64,000 nucleotides of DNA from Aplectana chamaeleonis. Lineage: Eukaryota > Nematoda > Chromadorea > Rhabditida > Cosmocercidae. The notes under the pieces are model-generated. The model was not told the DNA's origin. It worked only from the letters and a program-made list of their open reading frames with translations, and searched no databases. Within the stretch, counting starts at the first letter, position 1. Each line of letters begins with the position of its first letter. The DNA is taken from positions 1,197,501 through 1,261,500 of the forward strand of contig JAPDOI010000116.1 of assembly GCA_029168955.1 (NCBI GenBank), written 5' to 3'. Of this stretch, positions 11,068 to 23,304 are shown piece after piece. A program made the translations under genes and the position numbers.

Positions 11068-12190
11068 TCGCCTAGTTTCGGCTTCAGTGGTAATCGAACA
11101 GTGGTCATAATTCACAACTATTTACTTGAAGTGACTAACTATTTTCATTCAACATCAAACGAAGGATTTCAACAAATATTCAGTTCAACTATGAAAACAA
11201 ATAATTTCAACGGCAGTGAACATCGAGAAAAAACAAATGTTCCAACGAAAATTCAATTCAACTCAAGTAGAAGATCAATTTAACTTTGGTGAGGATCAAC
11301 AAAGATCAAGTATGATATGATGAATATATTGATCGATTACGGAGCGTATACTTCATCAGAACCACGTTCAAGAACTTCTGGCAAATACGAGCGAAAAAGT
11401 TGCCTGCTGATCCCATTTAAGAGCGGTAAAACAACACTACTCATTATTCAGATAAGAAATCCTGAGGAAAAGCCGGTCAAATAGTCGCTAAATGACTCTG
11501 AAACTGCGTTTGCCGAACACGCGTCGCAGTCGAGCGGTAGGAGGTCCCACCACGACTACTACCGTCACCCGCTGAAGGCACATTGCCGGAATCTCTGTTA
11601 ACCACATTCGAACAACCGCTTGGAGAAGAACAGCACTCACCCATTCGAAAACTACCGCTCTTGTTGTGGGGGCACACAGGGATCAAGTAAAGAATAAATG
11701 ATACCGCTTGAAGAAATTATATATTTACATGAAGTTTCTTTGGAAACAATGACTGGTAACGCTATCACGCATCTGATATCAGGGGAATTTTCAATTTTAT
11801 AATGGATAAATTTTGAGCGCTTCCCCCCAACTTGTTTTACACCAACGATTACCCGCAAATCTAAATTTTGCCGAATATTTGACGGGCTGTCCCGTCACAT
11901 CCGAATCCTACAATAAACATTTTACACGCAAACTCTCATGTAACACACCCGTCATTAGTCTAATTACACGCAACTTTCGACAGCCTATGTAAGTTACATG
12001 TGCACTAAAATATTAAGTTTATATTACACGCGAGTATTTTATGTCACATGTTAGTCAACTCATGCCGCGCAACATACGTGCAATGTTGAAAGATACACGT
12101 AAATTAAACTTGTGAAAGAAATGTCACAGGTAACATGTTTGGAGTCGTTAACTCGCATGTAACCTTGTGAGAAATTCCTGAGTATGACGA
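11068..12190. repeat. Unassigned sequence ending in second GTAACTTG-type cluster
   Basis: 11068-11740 shows no supportable gene. 11745-11835 resembles the dispersed GCTATC repeat. 11920-12190 carries about a dozen TTACACGCAAC or AAGTTACATG words matching the 10480-10790 cluster, partly inverted. Confidence 0.5.
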
Positions 12191-14246
12191 TGGCCTACAT
12201 GCACAAGAAATGGTTGACATCCTAAGCTATTGCACAAGCATGTGCTAAATTGGGTGTACAAGGGAAGCGAACCACTGACCTCGCTGGAGGCAACAGCGCT
12301 ACGTAGCGCTACTCAACGCAACTACGAAGCAAGCGATCATCGAGAGGCTTTCCTATGCTCTCAAACCGTGCGTCGTATGCATCAACGGTCTACTCTTTCT
12401 CGACAAAGATGCATATTAGCTGTGATAATGATAACAGCCGAATTCATAGTTTTTAACCAGCGTGCAATCATTTTCCCGTGTTCACTTTGTTTCCGGTATC
12501 CTGGGAGTAAGACTTCCTCGTCAGAGATGATAACCGTGCTTTCGTTGATTGATTGATTCAGCTGATTGTTTCACCTCTGTTTACTTTTTCTTTGTCTGGC
12601 CTTTATGAGTATTATGTGTTCCCGATTTTTCTTGTCGATATTTTCAATTTAATGAGAATCGCGAATTCAGGTGGCTTAGGACGGATGCCCATTATTCGTC
12701 CCAGCCTACTGCGCGCTGCGCCTGCGTCGCGTGTCGACAAATCTCACTGGGGCGCCACAGCAGCTCTCCACATCTGACTCGAGAAGCCTTGAATTATGGT
12801 TAAGGTGAGGAACTGGGTGCTAGGCATCCGACAGAAGCATTTCGAGCAATCGATTTGTGGTTAAACAGGAACTGGAACTCTGTTATGCAGGTCTGGGTTC
12901 GCTTCATTTTTCATAGCACCGACGATGTTTTCAGAAATGCATCCTGATATTGAAGACACATTTCAGTGTCTAGAACACTGGAGCCATGTCTCAATTAGGC
13001 GAAATCTCGATAAGCTGCGATTTTCTGCTCAGTATATGAGACTCCTTTGCGCTCATGTGCAGGTCCTCTCGTCTATGGACCAATGCATATCATTTGTATT
13101 TTCGACTTATACATCAGTCTTTTCTGTTGTATAAGTCGAAAAACGCATTTTCGACAAACGAAGTCCAACAAAATTCATACCGGTTATTGTTCTTACGATG
13201 AAATTTTCAAATCCATTCTTGGAACTGCTGAAGACTTCTCTAAACCGGGTCATAGGGATTCTCTCAGTTTAGCGCTAAAGTAAGGGTGCACCAACCAGAT
13301 CAGTTTTTCTGACCATCCTAAAGATGTCATGATGCCCCCCCCCTTACCTTGTTGCCCCAACTCAGGAAACCAGCCACATCTAATTTGATTGGAAGCCGAG
13401 TAACGGGTATAACTTGACCAAATGTGCTTACTTAGTCAGACGAGCTCACACTTTGGCTTCATTTCTTTCCGCGTTTCGGTCCCAAGACTGAAAAAAATCC
13501 AATTCTTTTCCAACACTCTGGTCCGATGTTTACTTGCTGATTTTTTAAGGATTATAGTATACTTTGGTGATTGAATACAACACATAGCGCGGTCCTTTCC
13601 TTCGATCAAAGCTAAGAATTTTTCATCAGCTCCTCGATGAACCGTCTCGGGCAGGGTCGGTCAAATCTGAACCATCGACTACGAAGGACGTATCGAAGCC
13701 CACTGATTTTTTTTCCGAAAATCAAAGAACGGAGTTTTTATTAGCGTTTTAAACATGAGAAATAACCCGTTACATGCTCGGTCAAAAATAATATCGCGAC
13801 AACAAGAATTCAAAATGTGAAATATTTTAAATTCCTCCGAAACATGACGGAGCAGAATATTCCGATATTTACTTATAGGAGGTATTGTTTCGAAATTGTG
13901 AAAATAATCTCCTGATCATCGGTTAAGTGGTGTTTGCTTCAAATATTTGGATTTTCCTCCGCTTCGTCTTTTCCAATGGCAATTATGAGTATTGTTCCCT
14001 CTACTTGTTGGTTAAATACTGCGTATTGTATTCCATGGCAGTATTCCTTCGCTACTCGTTACTTTGTGAACGAAGACACCGACTTACTTGAATACTTAGT
14101 TGTTCGTGAGCGCGACCCAATGAGAAATGGCGCTCGCGATGAGCTAATCGCCGCGTTCGGCACGTTTAGCCGCGCGCGCGGCAGTTTTCGCCGCGCAGTA
14201 GGCTGGGACGGATCATCAGGATCCTTAGGACGGAGAAATCTGTCAT
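12191..14246. other. No gene seen in ~2 kb
   Basis: No coding region is supported. Visible structure: 12668-12730 shares TTAGGACGGA and GTCCCAGCCTACTGCGCG with the inverse of 14190-14235. A 15 bp perfect stem TTTTCGACTTATACA with its complement lies at 13099-13143. Poly-C occurs at 13335. Confidence 0.4.
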
Positions 14247-14295
14247 AGGAATAGCTAGGCGAAAACACTTCTTGTGTTTTTGCCTAGCTATTCCT
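14247..14295. repeat. Near-perfect palindrome at the LINE 5' junction
   Basis: GGAATAGCTAGGCGAAAACA and its complement, separated by about 4 bases, end exactly where the truncated reverse transcriptase homology begins. GGCAAAAACACAAG reappears at 15684 just after the LINE tail. The hairpin therefore sits at a target-site boundary. Confidence 0.75.
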
Positions 14296-14296
14296 A

Positions 14297-15680
14297 GACG
14301 CCAGGGACTGCAAAAATTACCGAGGGATCAGTCTGCTGTCAATCGTAGGCAAAGTCATCATAAAGATTATCCAAAACAGGCTTCAACGTCATCGAGAACA
14401 GACCGGTCGTGAGGAACAAGCAGGGTTTCGGACAGGGAGAAGCTGCAGTGATCAAGTTTTCACTCTTCGACAACTTATGGAAGAGAGGATCCGCACTGGA
14501 AAGCGAATTGTCATCACTTTCATTGATTTCAAGTCTGCATTCGACTGTGTTCATTGGCCTGCGCTGTGGAGAGCACTTGATAGCGAACATGTACCAGACA
14601 AGATAGTTAACCTGCTCCAGAAAACGTATGAAGGTTCTTCCAGCTCGGTTCGCGTTGGAGATAAGCTGTCGGAAGAGTTTAAGGTTAAAGCTGGAGTTCG
14701 CCAAGGTGATGTTATATCGCCGTTGCTCTTCAATACTGTCGTCGACGCTATTATGAGGGAGGTCTTTGAGAACAGAAGAGGTGTTCAGTATAGCACTAAT
14801 GGATACGTCTCGGATCTGATGTTTGCGGATGACAGTGCAGTGTTTGCGGATACCGATGAGGATGCAACGTACCTGATAAATAGAGTGGCGCTTGTTGCAA
14901 GCTCTTACGGCCTAAGAATAAATCAGGAGAAGACAAAAGTGATGACATCGGATGGCTCGCCTGCAACTGTGCACTTCGAAGGGGCGGAACTTCAGCAGGT
15001 CAAAGAGTTCAAATACCTTGGATCAGTCGTGCAAGAACGGAAAGTTGCGGCCACAGCAGAGGTATGCAGCAGGATCGGGCAGGCATCCAGTGCGTTTGCA
15101 TCGCTTGGTTGGTGTCTGTGGAAGAAAAACAATGTTTCACTGGAGACTAAAATGCGATTGTTTCGAGCGCTAATAATTCCAATTCTACTGTATGGTTCGG
15201 AAACATGGACTCTACTGAAGCCAGACCTTGTCAAGCTGGAAGTCTTCCAATTGCGGTGCCTGCGACATATTCTTGGGATCACGATTCGTGACCGTATTTG
15301 CAACGATAACATAAGAAGAAGCTGTATGGATCAACCGCTGGTTGAAGAGCAACTGAAGACAAGAAGATTACGGTGGTTTGGACATGTATGTCGAATGGAT
15401 GCTGGCCGGCTCCCGTACAGTATGCTGTGGCGGAAGCGCCCGCCGTCGTGGAAGATCCAGAGAACGGCCCCGAAGAAGACGTAGCTCAAGCATATAGAAG
15501 ACGATCTAAAAACCCAACGGTGCAGTGTTCCTAACGCTAAACTTATTGCTGCAAACCGTACTGAATGGAAGCGTATCGTTCAGGCTGCACGAGCTCCTAT
15601 GGCACCTACAGCAGTGTATTGGTTGAGAGGGCATCCCGCTCCGCCAGACACCAGCTAACGGGATGAGTGAGTGAGTGAGT
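14297..15680 (+). mobile_element. 5'-truncated RTE-type LINE fragment with reverse transcriptase
   Basis: The frame is open from about 14297 (KNYRGISLL motif) through the Met at 14477. RT motifs: ITFIDFKSAFD (catalytic Asp at ORF residue 17), AGVRQGDVISPLLFN, and FADD at residues 116-119 (14822-14833), then the C-terminal LYGSETW and RLRWFGH motifs. A single in-frame TAG at 15482-15484 interrupts it. The same frame then stays open to a TAA at 15656-15658, followed by a GAGTGAGTGAGTGAG tail typical of RTE 3' ends. The endonuclease half is absent, so this copy is 5'-truncated and inactive. It is a different subfamily from the element at 57735-61015. Confidence 0.93.
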
Positions 15681-15681
15681 G

Positions 15682-16345
15682 AGGCAAAAACACAAGACGT
15701 TGAAACTAGGACTTTTACAGGCGTCACCGTCCACCGTTATAGACAATCGTGGCGGGACCACTCCGCCATCCATTGGCAGCAAGCCAAGAGAGCGATGCGA
15801 ATGTTCCAGAAAATGACCTGCGACAGCGAACGTGGCTGTTTGTGTCCTTTTTCTCTTTGCCAGCAAATTAATAATTACTTGGATTTCGTGGAATAGTATA
15901 GACCATACGCATAAGGCTGCGATATAGACGAAAAAGCAGGTTAAAGTACACATGCTCAACAAAATCTGTTCTTATTTAGCGAAAAAGTGATGCTAAAGTT
16001 GTGCTCAGCGTCTAAAAACTCTTCTACATGAATTCTCGGTCGATTTCGGGTTACAAGCGTAAGCATGCTTATGCATCTACAACCAATTGCCCGTAAATCA
16101 GTATAAGAAATTCAAATTCATGTTAGATACCTGCCTAGGAGAAGTTTAAGGCGAGCTGTGTCATTCTCAATTCACAGAATACGTCTTCAAGAATCCTGCT
16201 TCTGTTTTCGCGGCGATTCGCTGCGCTTCTTCGTGTCTTAGCTTACTGCCAGTGAATTCCGAAGTGGTCCCGAAACGATTGTCTGTAACGGTAGACGGTG
16301 ACGCCTGTAAACGTCCTAGCTTCAACGTCTTGTGGCAAAAACTTG
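15682..16345. mobile_element. ~660 bp TIR element next to the LINE tail
   Basis: 15683-15763 (AAGACGTTGAAACTAGGACT, then GGCGTCACCGTC) is the reverse complement of 16262-16343 with few mismatches. The interior has no RT or transposase similarity that I recognise. The LINE tail abuts the left inverted repeat. Confidence 0.8.
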
Positions 16346-17528
16346 ATGGAAGGTTGCTATGAAAATCTCTCTTTTCGTGTTCCAGGTCTACATTTTTCCA
16401 ATCTCATCCCGTGATTACGAAACTCGTACAACATACTTTTGGGATTACCTTGTATTATTCGCTATCTCGGGTATTTAGAAAAAAAAAACAGAAAACACAC
16501 AAATTGTCGTTTTCGCCCCCGCAGTATCCTTACATTTTTGAAATCTGTCTGGAAAAATGTTTTCGAAAAAAAAACCATGGAAGAAAATAATTTTCAGTCG
16601 AGAATTTCATTACTTTTCTATTTTGTTATTCATTGATATTTCGAATATTTGGCCATTTTCAGTGCATGACACCCGAACATCCAGCTACCAAAAATGTTCA
16701 ATTGAGTTGCTCAACCATTCGGAAATTATTCGAAAACTCTCTCGGATATGTGTTGAAAATTTCAAAATATTCTGTCAAGTCAAATGAAGGACAGGTTTTC
16801 GATTTTATCCTTCATCAGTGAATGGTCAGCCGAGGAATTTCATGATTCCTTATTTGAGGTATATTTCAATCGTTCGGTATTCTTATGGTGCTCGAAAATA
16901 GGTAAAATTCTGAAAATATCCGAAAAAGTCGATCGCAAATATTTGTCGACGCAGTATATAGTACCTACTAGTACGAGCATTCGACGATATGTTTAAAATG
17001 AATGATTTAAATACCGTATTTTAGACCACCTCGAAAGAAATAACCATTCGAATAATCCCTCGCGAAAACCTTCGGATGAATGAACTCATCTAATGGAGCC
17101 TTTTTAAAAACTCTGAATGACTGAACAATTTCGAATAAGGGCTCACGAATTTTTCCGAATGAATGAGTAAACTCGAAAATCTGTCCTCCGTTTGATTGAA
17201 ATCAATGTTCAGATCCAAACCCGAACAGTTCACTAATACTGTCGAACATTTTTCTCCTCTGTGGATTCTCGAATGTGCCTTGACATTGGCAGAGTATTCC
17301 AAAAACCGATAAATTTGAAACCTCGAGTCGTTTAGTCAAGAATCCGGAATGTATCGAACATTTGAAAAAAAAAACTTCTAATGTAATTCACAGAATCAAC
17401 TGAATGTTCGAAAAACACTCATAAATTTAAATTCCAGAATGAATAAAATTTTTAAGTAATCGATCTATACGACTAATTATTTGATTCGGTCCCAGGCCTA
17501 TGTAGTCGATACTGCGGAAGTTAAGGCC
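16346..17528. other. No gene seen; AT-rich
   Basis: Homopolymer A tracts and many short frames in clashing phases, with no splice-consistent coding. Nothing beyond low-complexity AT-rich DNA is visible. Confidence 0.45.
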
Positions 17529-17816
17529 TATGGTATACTTTGTCGCTGCAATGTGCGACAGGCATGCAATCTGACACAAATCGTGGCGGGACCCGCATCG
17601 GAACAACGGCAACGGTCGTTGTAGGAATAGATGTCGCATGTGGGTCGCAGCGACGTGTCGCGGAGGGCTGACATACTACAAATGTGCCATAGCCTGTCGC
17701 TACCAATGTCGCTGTCGCTGTGCAGTGCACTGCGACAGCGACAGATTTGAAGGACGGGAGGCGGTCGCTGTCGCTGTGCAGAGCGACGCGACCGTGTGTC
17801 GCAAAAGTATACCATA
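17529..17816. mobile_element. ~288 bp TIR element with GTCGCTGTCGC palindromes
   Basis: Ends are TATGGTATACTTTGTCGC and GCGACACACGGTCG-type complements finishing AAAGTATACCATA. The centre (17703-17747) is a perfect palindrome around GTCGCTGTCGCTGTGCAGTG. Non-coding; the six-frame overlaps here are artefacts of the repeat. Confidence 0.85.
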
Positions 17817-18491
17817 CCCCTAACACTTACGAGACCACCTGCTCCACGGCGAATTTCCACAGCCGACCGGTGCGCTCCACACCCAATCCATTCCGTGGGT
17901 GACGTGTGTGGACACTCGGTCCGCTGGGAACTACTTCGATTGGAGCAAGCTTTCTTACATGGTACACATCCGATGTTTCTTTTCCACTCCACTCTCGAGT
18001 ACAATGGGAGAAAGGCCATGATGTAGCCACAATTATTCACTCTCTTACGGGCTTGGTGCTTTTCAAATTTGGAAGGTATTCCAACTTTACACGCACAATG
18101 TGCTCTGAACTCAACGCTTTTCTTTCGACTTTTAGACGCTTCTTTAGGTTACAGCAGATAATTAGGATTGCACCGCGCGAAACCGACCTAAAATATTGGA
18201 AATTTGAAAATTGGACGGACTTCGGATACATGATGTTCCACTAGGTCTCATAGCGAATTTTCGACGGACTCAGAGACTTTGGCCTGCAGAGTTGTCTGTT
18301 CTAACCGACGAAAATTCCATGAAAATTCTTGAAATCGGAGTCACATTCGGAATCAATTCTCCAGCCTCTCCTAAATGACCACCTGGGCGAAGTCGCAACA
18401 AAAGCTGAAACGTTTACCAACACAAAACAAACGGCAAACGATATAAATATTCCGAGATCTCACAAGGTTGCTGAGTCGAACACAGAACTTA
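17817..18491. other. No gene seen
   Basis: Contains a word also seen at 20022-20095 (GTGCGCAGCGTGGACACGCG, compared with GTGTGTGGACACTCGGTCCG at 17903). Otherwise unassigned. Confidence 0.35.
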
Positions 18492-18564
18492 GGTGTCAGG
18501 CACGAATCGAACCCGCATTGCACCACTTATCGGGCGAGAGTGCTACCATTACACTACCGACACC
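18492..18564 (-). pseudogene. tRNA-like sequence, probable tRNA pseudogene
   Basis: On the minus strand GGTGTCG at the 5' end pairs with TGACACC at the 3' end (seven pairs, one a wobble). A D-arm GTGT-AATGGTA-GCAC and a TTCGATT T-loop are present. The anticodon arm is weak, with C rather than T at position 33, and the T-stem has a mismatch. Overall similarity is to Gly-type tRNAs. Features are too degraded to call functional. Confidence 0.6.
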
Positions 18565-18805
18565 CCGCTCTGCATTCCTCAGCTATTCACGTATGAACGG
18601 TGTAGGCACAACAGCGCTAACAATATTATTGAAAACTGTGGAGTAAAGACCATTCATTATTCAGCATCTCCAAATATATCCCGAAGTGAAGGTTCAGCAA
18701 ATTCTGGAGCACAGAACTAACGGCAGGCTTTTAGCCCCATTCCTCAAAGTTACCCTCCAAACGGAAATCTGAAACAATACTGATCATTGGCTAGATTACC
18801 ACAGT

Positions 18806-19319
18806 CTCTGAGAGTTTTTGCCGCGAAATAGCCGGGAAATAGCCCACCAGGCTCCGCAGCGGCTGCTGGTGGGCTATTTCCCGGCTATTTCGCGGCTATC
18901 CCTCGGTTTTTCACTGAACGGACAAATAATAGCCGAGATATAACCGAGAAATACTCAGAAGTAAACAAAATTTACCAAGACGCAACCGTGGCCGCCGGCT
19001 CGCCGAGCCACCATCTGGGGCCGCCAGCGCGTGGGCGGGGCCTCAAGAGGCTGAACGAGGTCTAAGTGCCTCAAACTTGGGTAACTGAACCGACGGAGGT
19101 GCTGACATCTGACTCATGCCTCTGGAATGCTCCATATATCTACCGGGAGAGCATTATTTCTCGGCTATTTCGCGGCGAGCATTATTTAGCGGCTATTTCT
19201 TGGCTATTTCGCGGCTATTTCCCGGCGAGCATTATTTGGCGGTTATTTAGCGGCTTTTACGCGGCAAGCAGGCGGTTCTCGGCTATTTCGCGGCTATTTC
19301 TCGGCCAAAACTCTCAGAG
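18806..19319. mobile_element. ~514 bp TIR element rich in GGCTATTTCGCGG units
   Basis: Ends are CTCTGAGAGTTTTTGCC and its near complement GGCCAAAACTCTCAGAG. Inside are many GCGGCTATTTCCCGGCTATT words. 18818-18897 forms a long perfect-looking stem (AAATAGCCGGGAAATAGCCC and complement). Non-coding. Confidence 0.88.
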
Positions 19320-19726
19320 GTCGACGGTAATTTCATAGGAAATTGACAAGTAAACAATAGGTTCGTGCGCAGAAAGTCGCATAACCCTCGGGGTCAATGC
19401 AGCAAAATTTTGAACATTAACTTACTACAGTTATCTGAATTAGTTGGAGCTGCTATTTTGAAAATCAATTAGTCGACACCAGTTTCGTGATATGCATCAA
19501 TTATAACCCCTCTCACCAAAGTTTAGGACAATTCCTTTTCGAACAAAGAAGCTTTGAAATTCCAAAAAAAAAGTCATTTCCGTGGATGGTGGTTAAATAA
19601 CTAGAAATGCTCAAAATGCTTGACCACTCTTAATGTAAATAGGTTACATTATCAAGAATCTAGTGATATTCAAGAAAGACCCCATCTCCCAAAACTTTTA
19701 AAAATATTGAATGTTTTATGCAGACG
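19320..19726. other. No gene seen
   Basis: AT-rich spacer between two TIR elements; nothing recognised. Confidence 0.4.
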
Positions 19727-20005
19727 ATTATAAATTGCCACCGGCACAAAATTCTCACGTTAAACAAAATTGATGATAACCAGTTGATAAAGGGCAGGGT
19801 AAAAAAGAAATTGAGAGCGGTGTGTTTTCATTCACACACCGTCATTCTCCGGAGGTGAGCGGCTAAAGCTGAACACACTGGGGATTAGGGAAACAGCCTC
19901 ACCGGTGATTGAGATAACACGATATTGGGGCCTACTCATGGAAAACTCTGGTAAGAAAAACTATTTCACTTCCGTGAGAATTTTGTGCCGGTGGTAAATT
20001 ATAAT
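19727..20005. mobile_element. ~279 bp TIR element, reverse copy of 3469-3746 family
   Basis: Same ACCGGCACAAAATTCTCAC ends and the same internal order (CACACCGTCATTCTCCGGAG, GGCCTACTCATGGAAAACTC) as 3469-3746 but in inverted orientation, with scattered mismatches. Confidence 0.88.
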
Positions 20006-20999
20006 CCTGTGTTTTATGCCGTGGGTGCGCAGTGTGGACACGCGGTCCGAGGGGCAAAACTGCCGTGGGTGCGCAGCGTGGACACGCGGTCCATTAAGTG
20101 TTAAAATAACAATACATGAGTTTTCTCTGTCCTTTGAATTTCACATACCTGAGGAAACGAAACATACGTGGTCACAATAAAAGGGATTAGTAAGCTTTAA
20201 ATAAACACAGGCCAAAAAAAACAAGATAGACCTGAAATTCGTAGATATAAGACTTTGAAATTAAAATTTCAGCCGGTTCTGGTCTAGTAGTCCAGCTGAC
20301 AGACTTCCCGGCCACTACTACTCCAATTTGCAGCCCTAGTTAAATTCAAATACAAGAAATAATCGAGAACACAAAACGCTGAACAAGGAAAGAAGATTTA
20401 GAGGGAATCAGTCAACTGAACGCATGAATTGAGGACGGCGGTACTGGGCTATTGATCGTGTTATCACTAGGTATGACGAATTTAGCGCCAGCCGTTGGAG
20501 AATTGACGTGTTATTGGACAGTTCTTGGCCCAACTACGGCCTCAATCATGATGGGCGAGGAACTCGGAGTTGGCGGGTCCGGGTGAAAAGGGCTTAATCC
20601 TCACAGACGCCTCGGTCATCGGGACTCACGCGTCAAATAAACTGCTTGTGGTGTAGGTGCACACAACACAAACGCATTTACGCGCAACTTGCTAAAATAT
20701 TCCCGTCTCGCCACTTCTAGGATCTTCGTTCTTCCTAGGCCTATTAGGATCTGAAACAGCTTTGCAGCCAGATTTTCTGCAGATTAAAGTTTAGGCTACA
20801 AAAAGCAAGAATCTTGTATTTACCAACACGGAATACAGTTGAAATGATTCACTAACAAGGGAACTACTTTTAGTCAGTCTGGCGATTCCGGATGAAATGT
20901 ACTTATCTGGAACTGTTTTTAGCGTAGAATCCGATTTCGATCTTCGCAACTGCCTAAATCCACTCTAAAAAAAAAGTTACACGCGTTTTCCAAAACCTT

Positions 21000-21620
21000 G
21001 GGGCAAGGTAAATGGAACCCCTATAAATTTTTAGGGCGTTCTGAAAAAAAATTCGGATTCGGCTCAAAGGTTGCATGCAGGGGTAATCTAGGATATCGAT
21101 CACGAATCTGAGGTCCGTTGGTCAAAATTCTAGTGTTTACTCTAGGTTACTGATAGGTACCATGCCATTTAGGGGGCTAAACCTACCTTAGCATTCCGAA
21201 AATCGACAAACGGACGTTAAATTCGTATTCTCCACCCCGAATAACCCCCGTATACAAATTTTGAGTGGTATCTGAGACTTTGACCGAAGTACCGTATGCC
21301 CACCGTAATCTACCGTAATCTGTAGAAAATCGATAATCGGACCTCAGGTTCGTCTTCAGCACTCTAAATAACCCCCAGAAAACAATTTGAGCAATATCTA
21401 TCTAAGCACTCTGGAAATCGTCAAAAGTCGCGAGTTGTCATCAATTTTTCCCCGACGGAAGCTTCGAACGAATCAAGTCGAAACTTCGGAAAATCGCTAA
21501 AGAAACCCCAGATTTGTGATCAGCGCCCCAAAAAACCCACCTAGGAGGATTTAAAGTCAAATCTGGAACATTTTTATCAAAACGCCTTTAGAGTCTTGTA
21601 CATAATTGGTACAAATAAAC
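21000..21620. repeat. Dispersed repeat, inverted diverged copy at 26150-26545
   Basis: Both carry GATTACGGTAGATTACGGTG (inverted here as CACCGTAATCTACCGTAATC), a GGGGTTATTTG-type word and a GACTTGATTCGTTCAAAGCT block in the same relative order. Non-coding. Confidence 0.65.
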
Positions 21621-21898
21621 GACCAACCGAAAATCCGTCCAAGTCCGAAACGCCATCAGTCTGCGCAAAGTTTGAAAAGTGAGCCTTCCCCCAAACTTTG
21701 CTCAAGGGGGTAGTTCTGGGCGCTAAACAAAATTATGAGGTCCGTTTCCTCATTTTCCAAAGACCAGTGCGCGTTTCGGAAGGCACAATAGGTAAGCAAA
21801 TTTGGCGAAAAACGCCTATAACTTTCTTCAGAGTGGGTTTAGGCAGCTGCGAAGATCATAATCGGATTTTTCGTCAAAAACGCTTCTAGACAAGTATA

Positions 21899-22058
21899 GT
21901 TAGGTCCGTGGCCTGTTTCCTCAAGAAAAAAAAAGTTTAAATTCAAACCGCGGTTGGCGCAGCGGTTTAATTCTCAGAGATTGAGATTTAAACCGCCACG
22001 CCAGCCGCGGTTTGAATTTAAACGTTTTTCTCTTGAGGAAACAGGCCACGGACCTAAC
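21899..22058. mobile_element. ~160 bp fold-back element
   Basis: Two arms of about 60 bp: GTTAGGTCCGTGGCCTGTTT at the left and AAACAGGCCACGGACCTAAC at the right, with TTTAAATTCAAACCGCGG and its complement inside. It is inserted in the inner right arm of the larger inverted repeat, since the opposite arm lacks it. Confidence 0.9.
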
Positions 22059-22705
22059 CATACATTTCATCCGGAATGGCCAGGCTCACTAATAGTAGTT
22101 CTCTTGTTAGTCTTGTGATACTGAATTCTCTTGTCACATATTCTTTACACAATAAAATTTATAATATCAATAATGAAAAACTTGGCGAAGATAGCCTTCA
22201 ACGTCTACGAAGCTGAGACATATGGTAACCCACTTGCGATATGGAAACTGTGTGCTGTCATTTGCATTACAGAGGGTTAAGAACATTTGTGGATTAAATT
22301 TACTTTCGCTCAAGAGCGACCGAAGCACTGAAACCTCATGCATTCTTCTTCACAAACCATTGATACTGCTAAGAAATTAATTCAATGATCGGTAGCTTCT
22401 GACTAAAACATGAGATTCACGTCAGTTCTTTGTTGGAGTAGGGGCTTGCGTTTATGCGCCGCGGATAATCATCGAAAAAGAAAAACTAGAAATCGTTCAA
22501 AGTAGCTGCGCACTTCCAGAGGGCTGTCTTATGACTAAGAGGCTGCATCTAGACACGCTTACTGCTCCGAAGAGAAATAGTTTGTATTTAGTTTTTAAAT
22601 TTTAAATGGTTTGGTGGTATTGAATCTGTTAGAGTTTTCTACCCATTGCTTCCAGACTAGGTGGCATTTCCTCACGGTTGGTCGGGATTGGATTGTCTGA
22701 GCTTA

Positions 22706-23304
22706 AAGGCATCGTCCACGATGAAAACCGAATTTGGGTTTATGCGTTCATTCGGACTAGTGGGCCATGACAATGTCACTCAGAAAGTTTGGAGTTACAA
22801 AACCGTCTCTGAGTGAAGATTCGCTTACGTCAAAATGGCTTGTTGGGTTTGGGGGGCCGGCCTTGGGGTCGATCCGTTGTTACTAGGAACAAAACTCCTG
22901 GGTTGCTGACGGCGGGTGTGCCTTGACGCGTCGTAGGGCGCAATACACACGCCAGTCGATTTCGAATTCGGTATCGATCGAAAGCAGCCGGCAGCACTGG
23001 ACGCAGCAGGTGGGTAGCCCATTTTAATTTCGCTGAAGTCGTAGTTGAGCGGCATCCTCGGTGAATTGCTTCCAACGCTGCGCCAAGGAGCGAAGAGTAA
23101 AACTGGTCCTTGCATTCTCTGCGCAACTATCCCAAGTTGATGCCGGCGCGAAATTCAAATTTGCTATGAACTTTCTAAAAATGGGTTTTTCTCAAAAAGT
23201 TGACGTTTTTGAGGGGGCGTTTTGCTACCGTTAGTCACTATAGGGATAGTACAACACGAAAACATCAAAAACCCAAATATGGTTTTCATCGTGTACGATG
23301 CCTT
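22706..23304. mobile_element. AAGGCA-TIR element, ~599 bp, TA target duplication
   Basis: Ends are TA|AAGGCATCGTCCACGATGAA and its complement finishing GATGCCTT|TA. Related ends occur at 28634-29183, 41947-42485, 45004-45233, 53294-53757 and 63258-63523. TA flanks suggest a Tc1/mariner-type non-autonomous family (inference). Confidence 0.85.
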
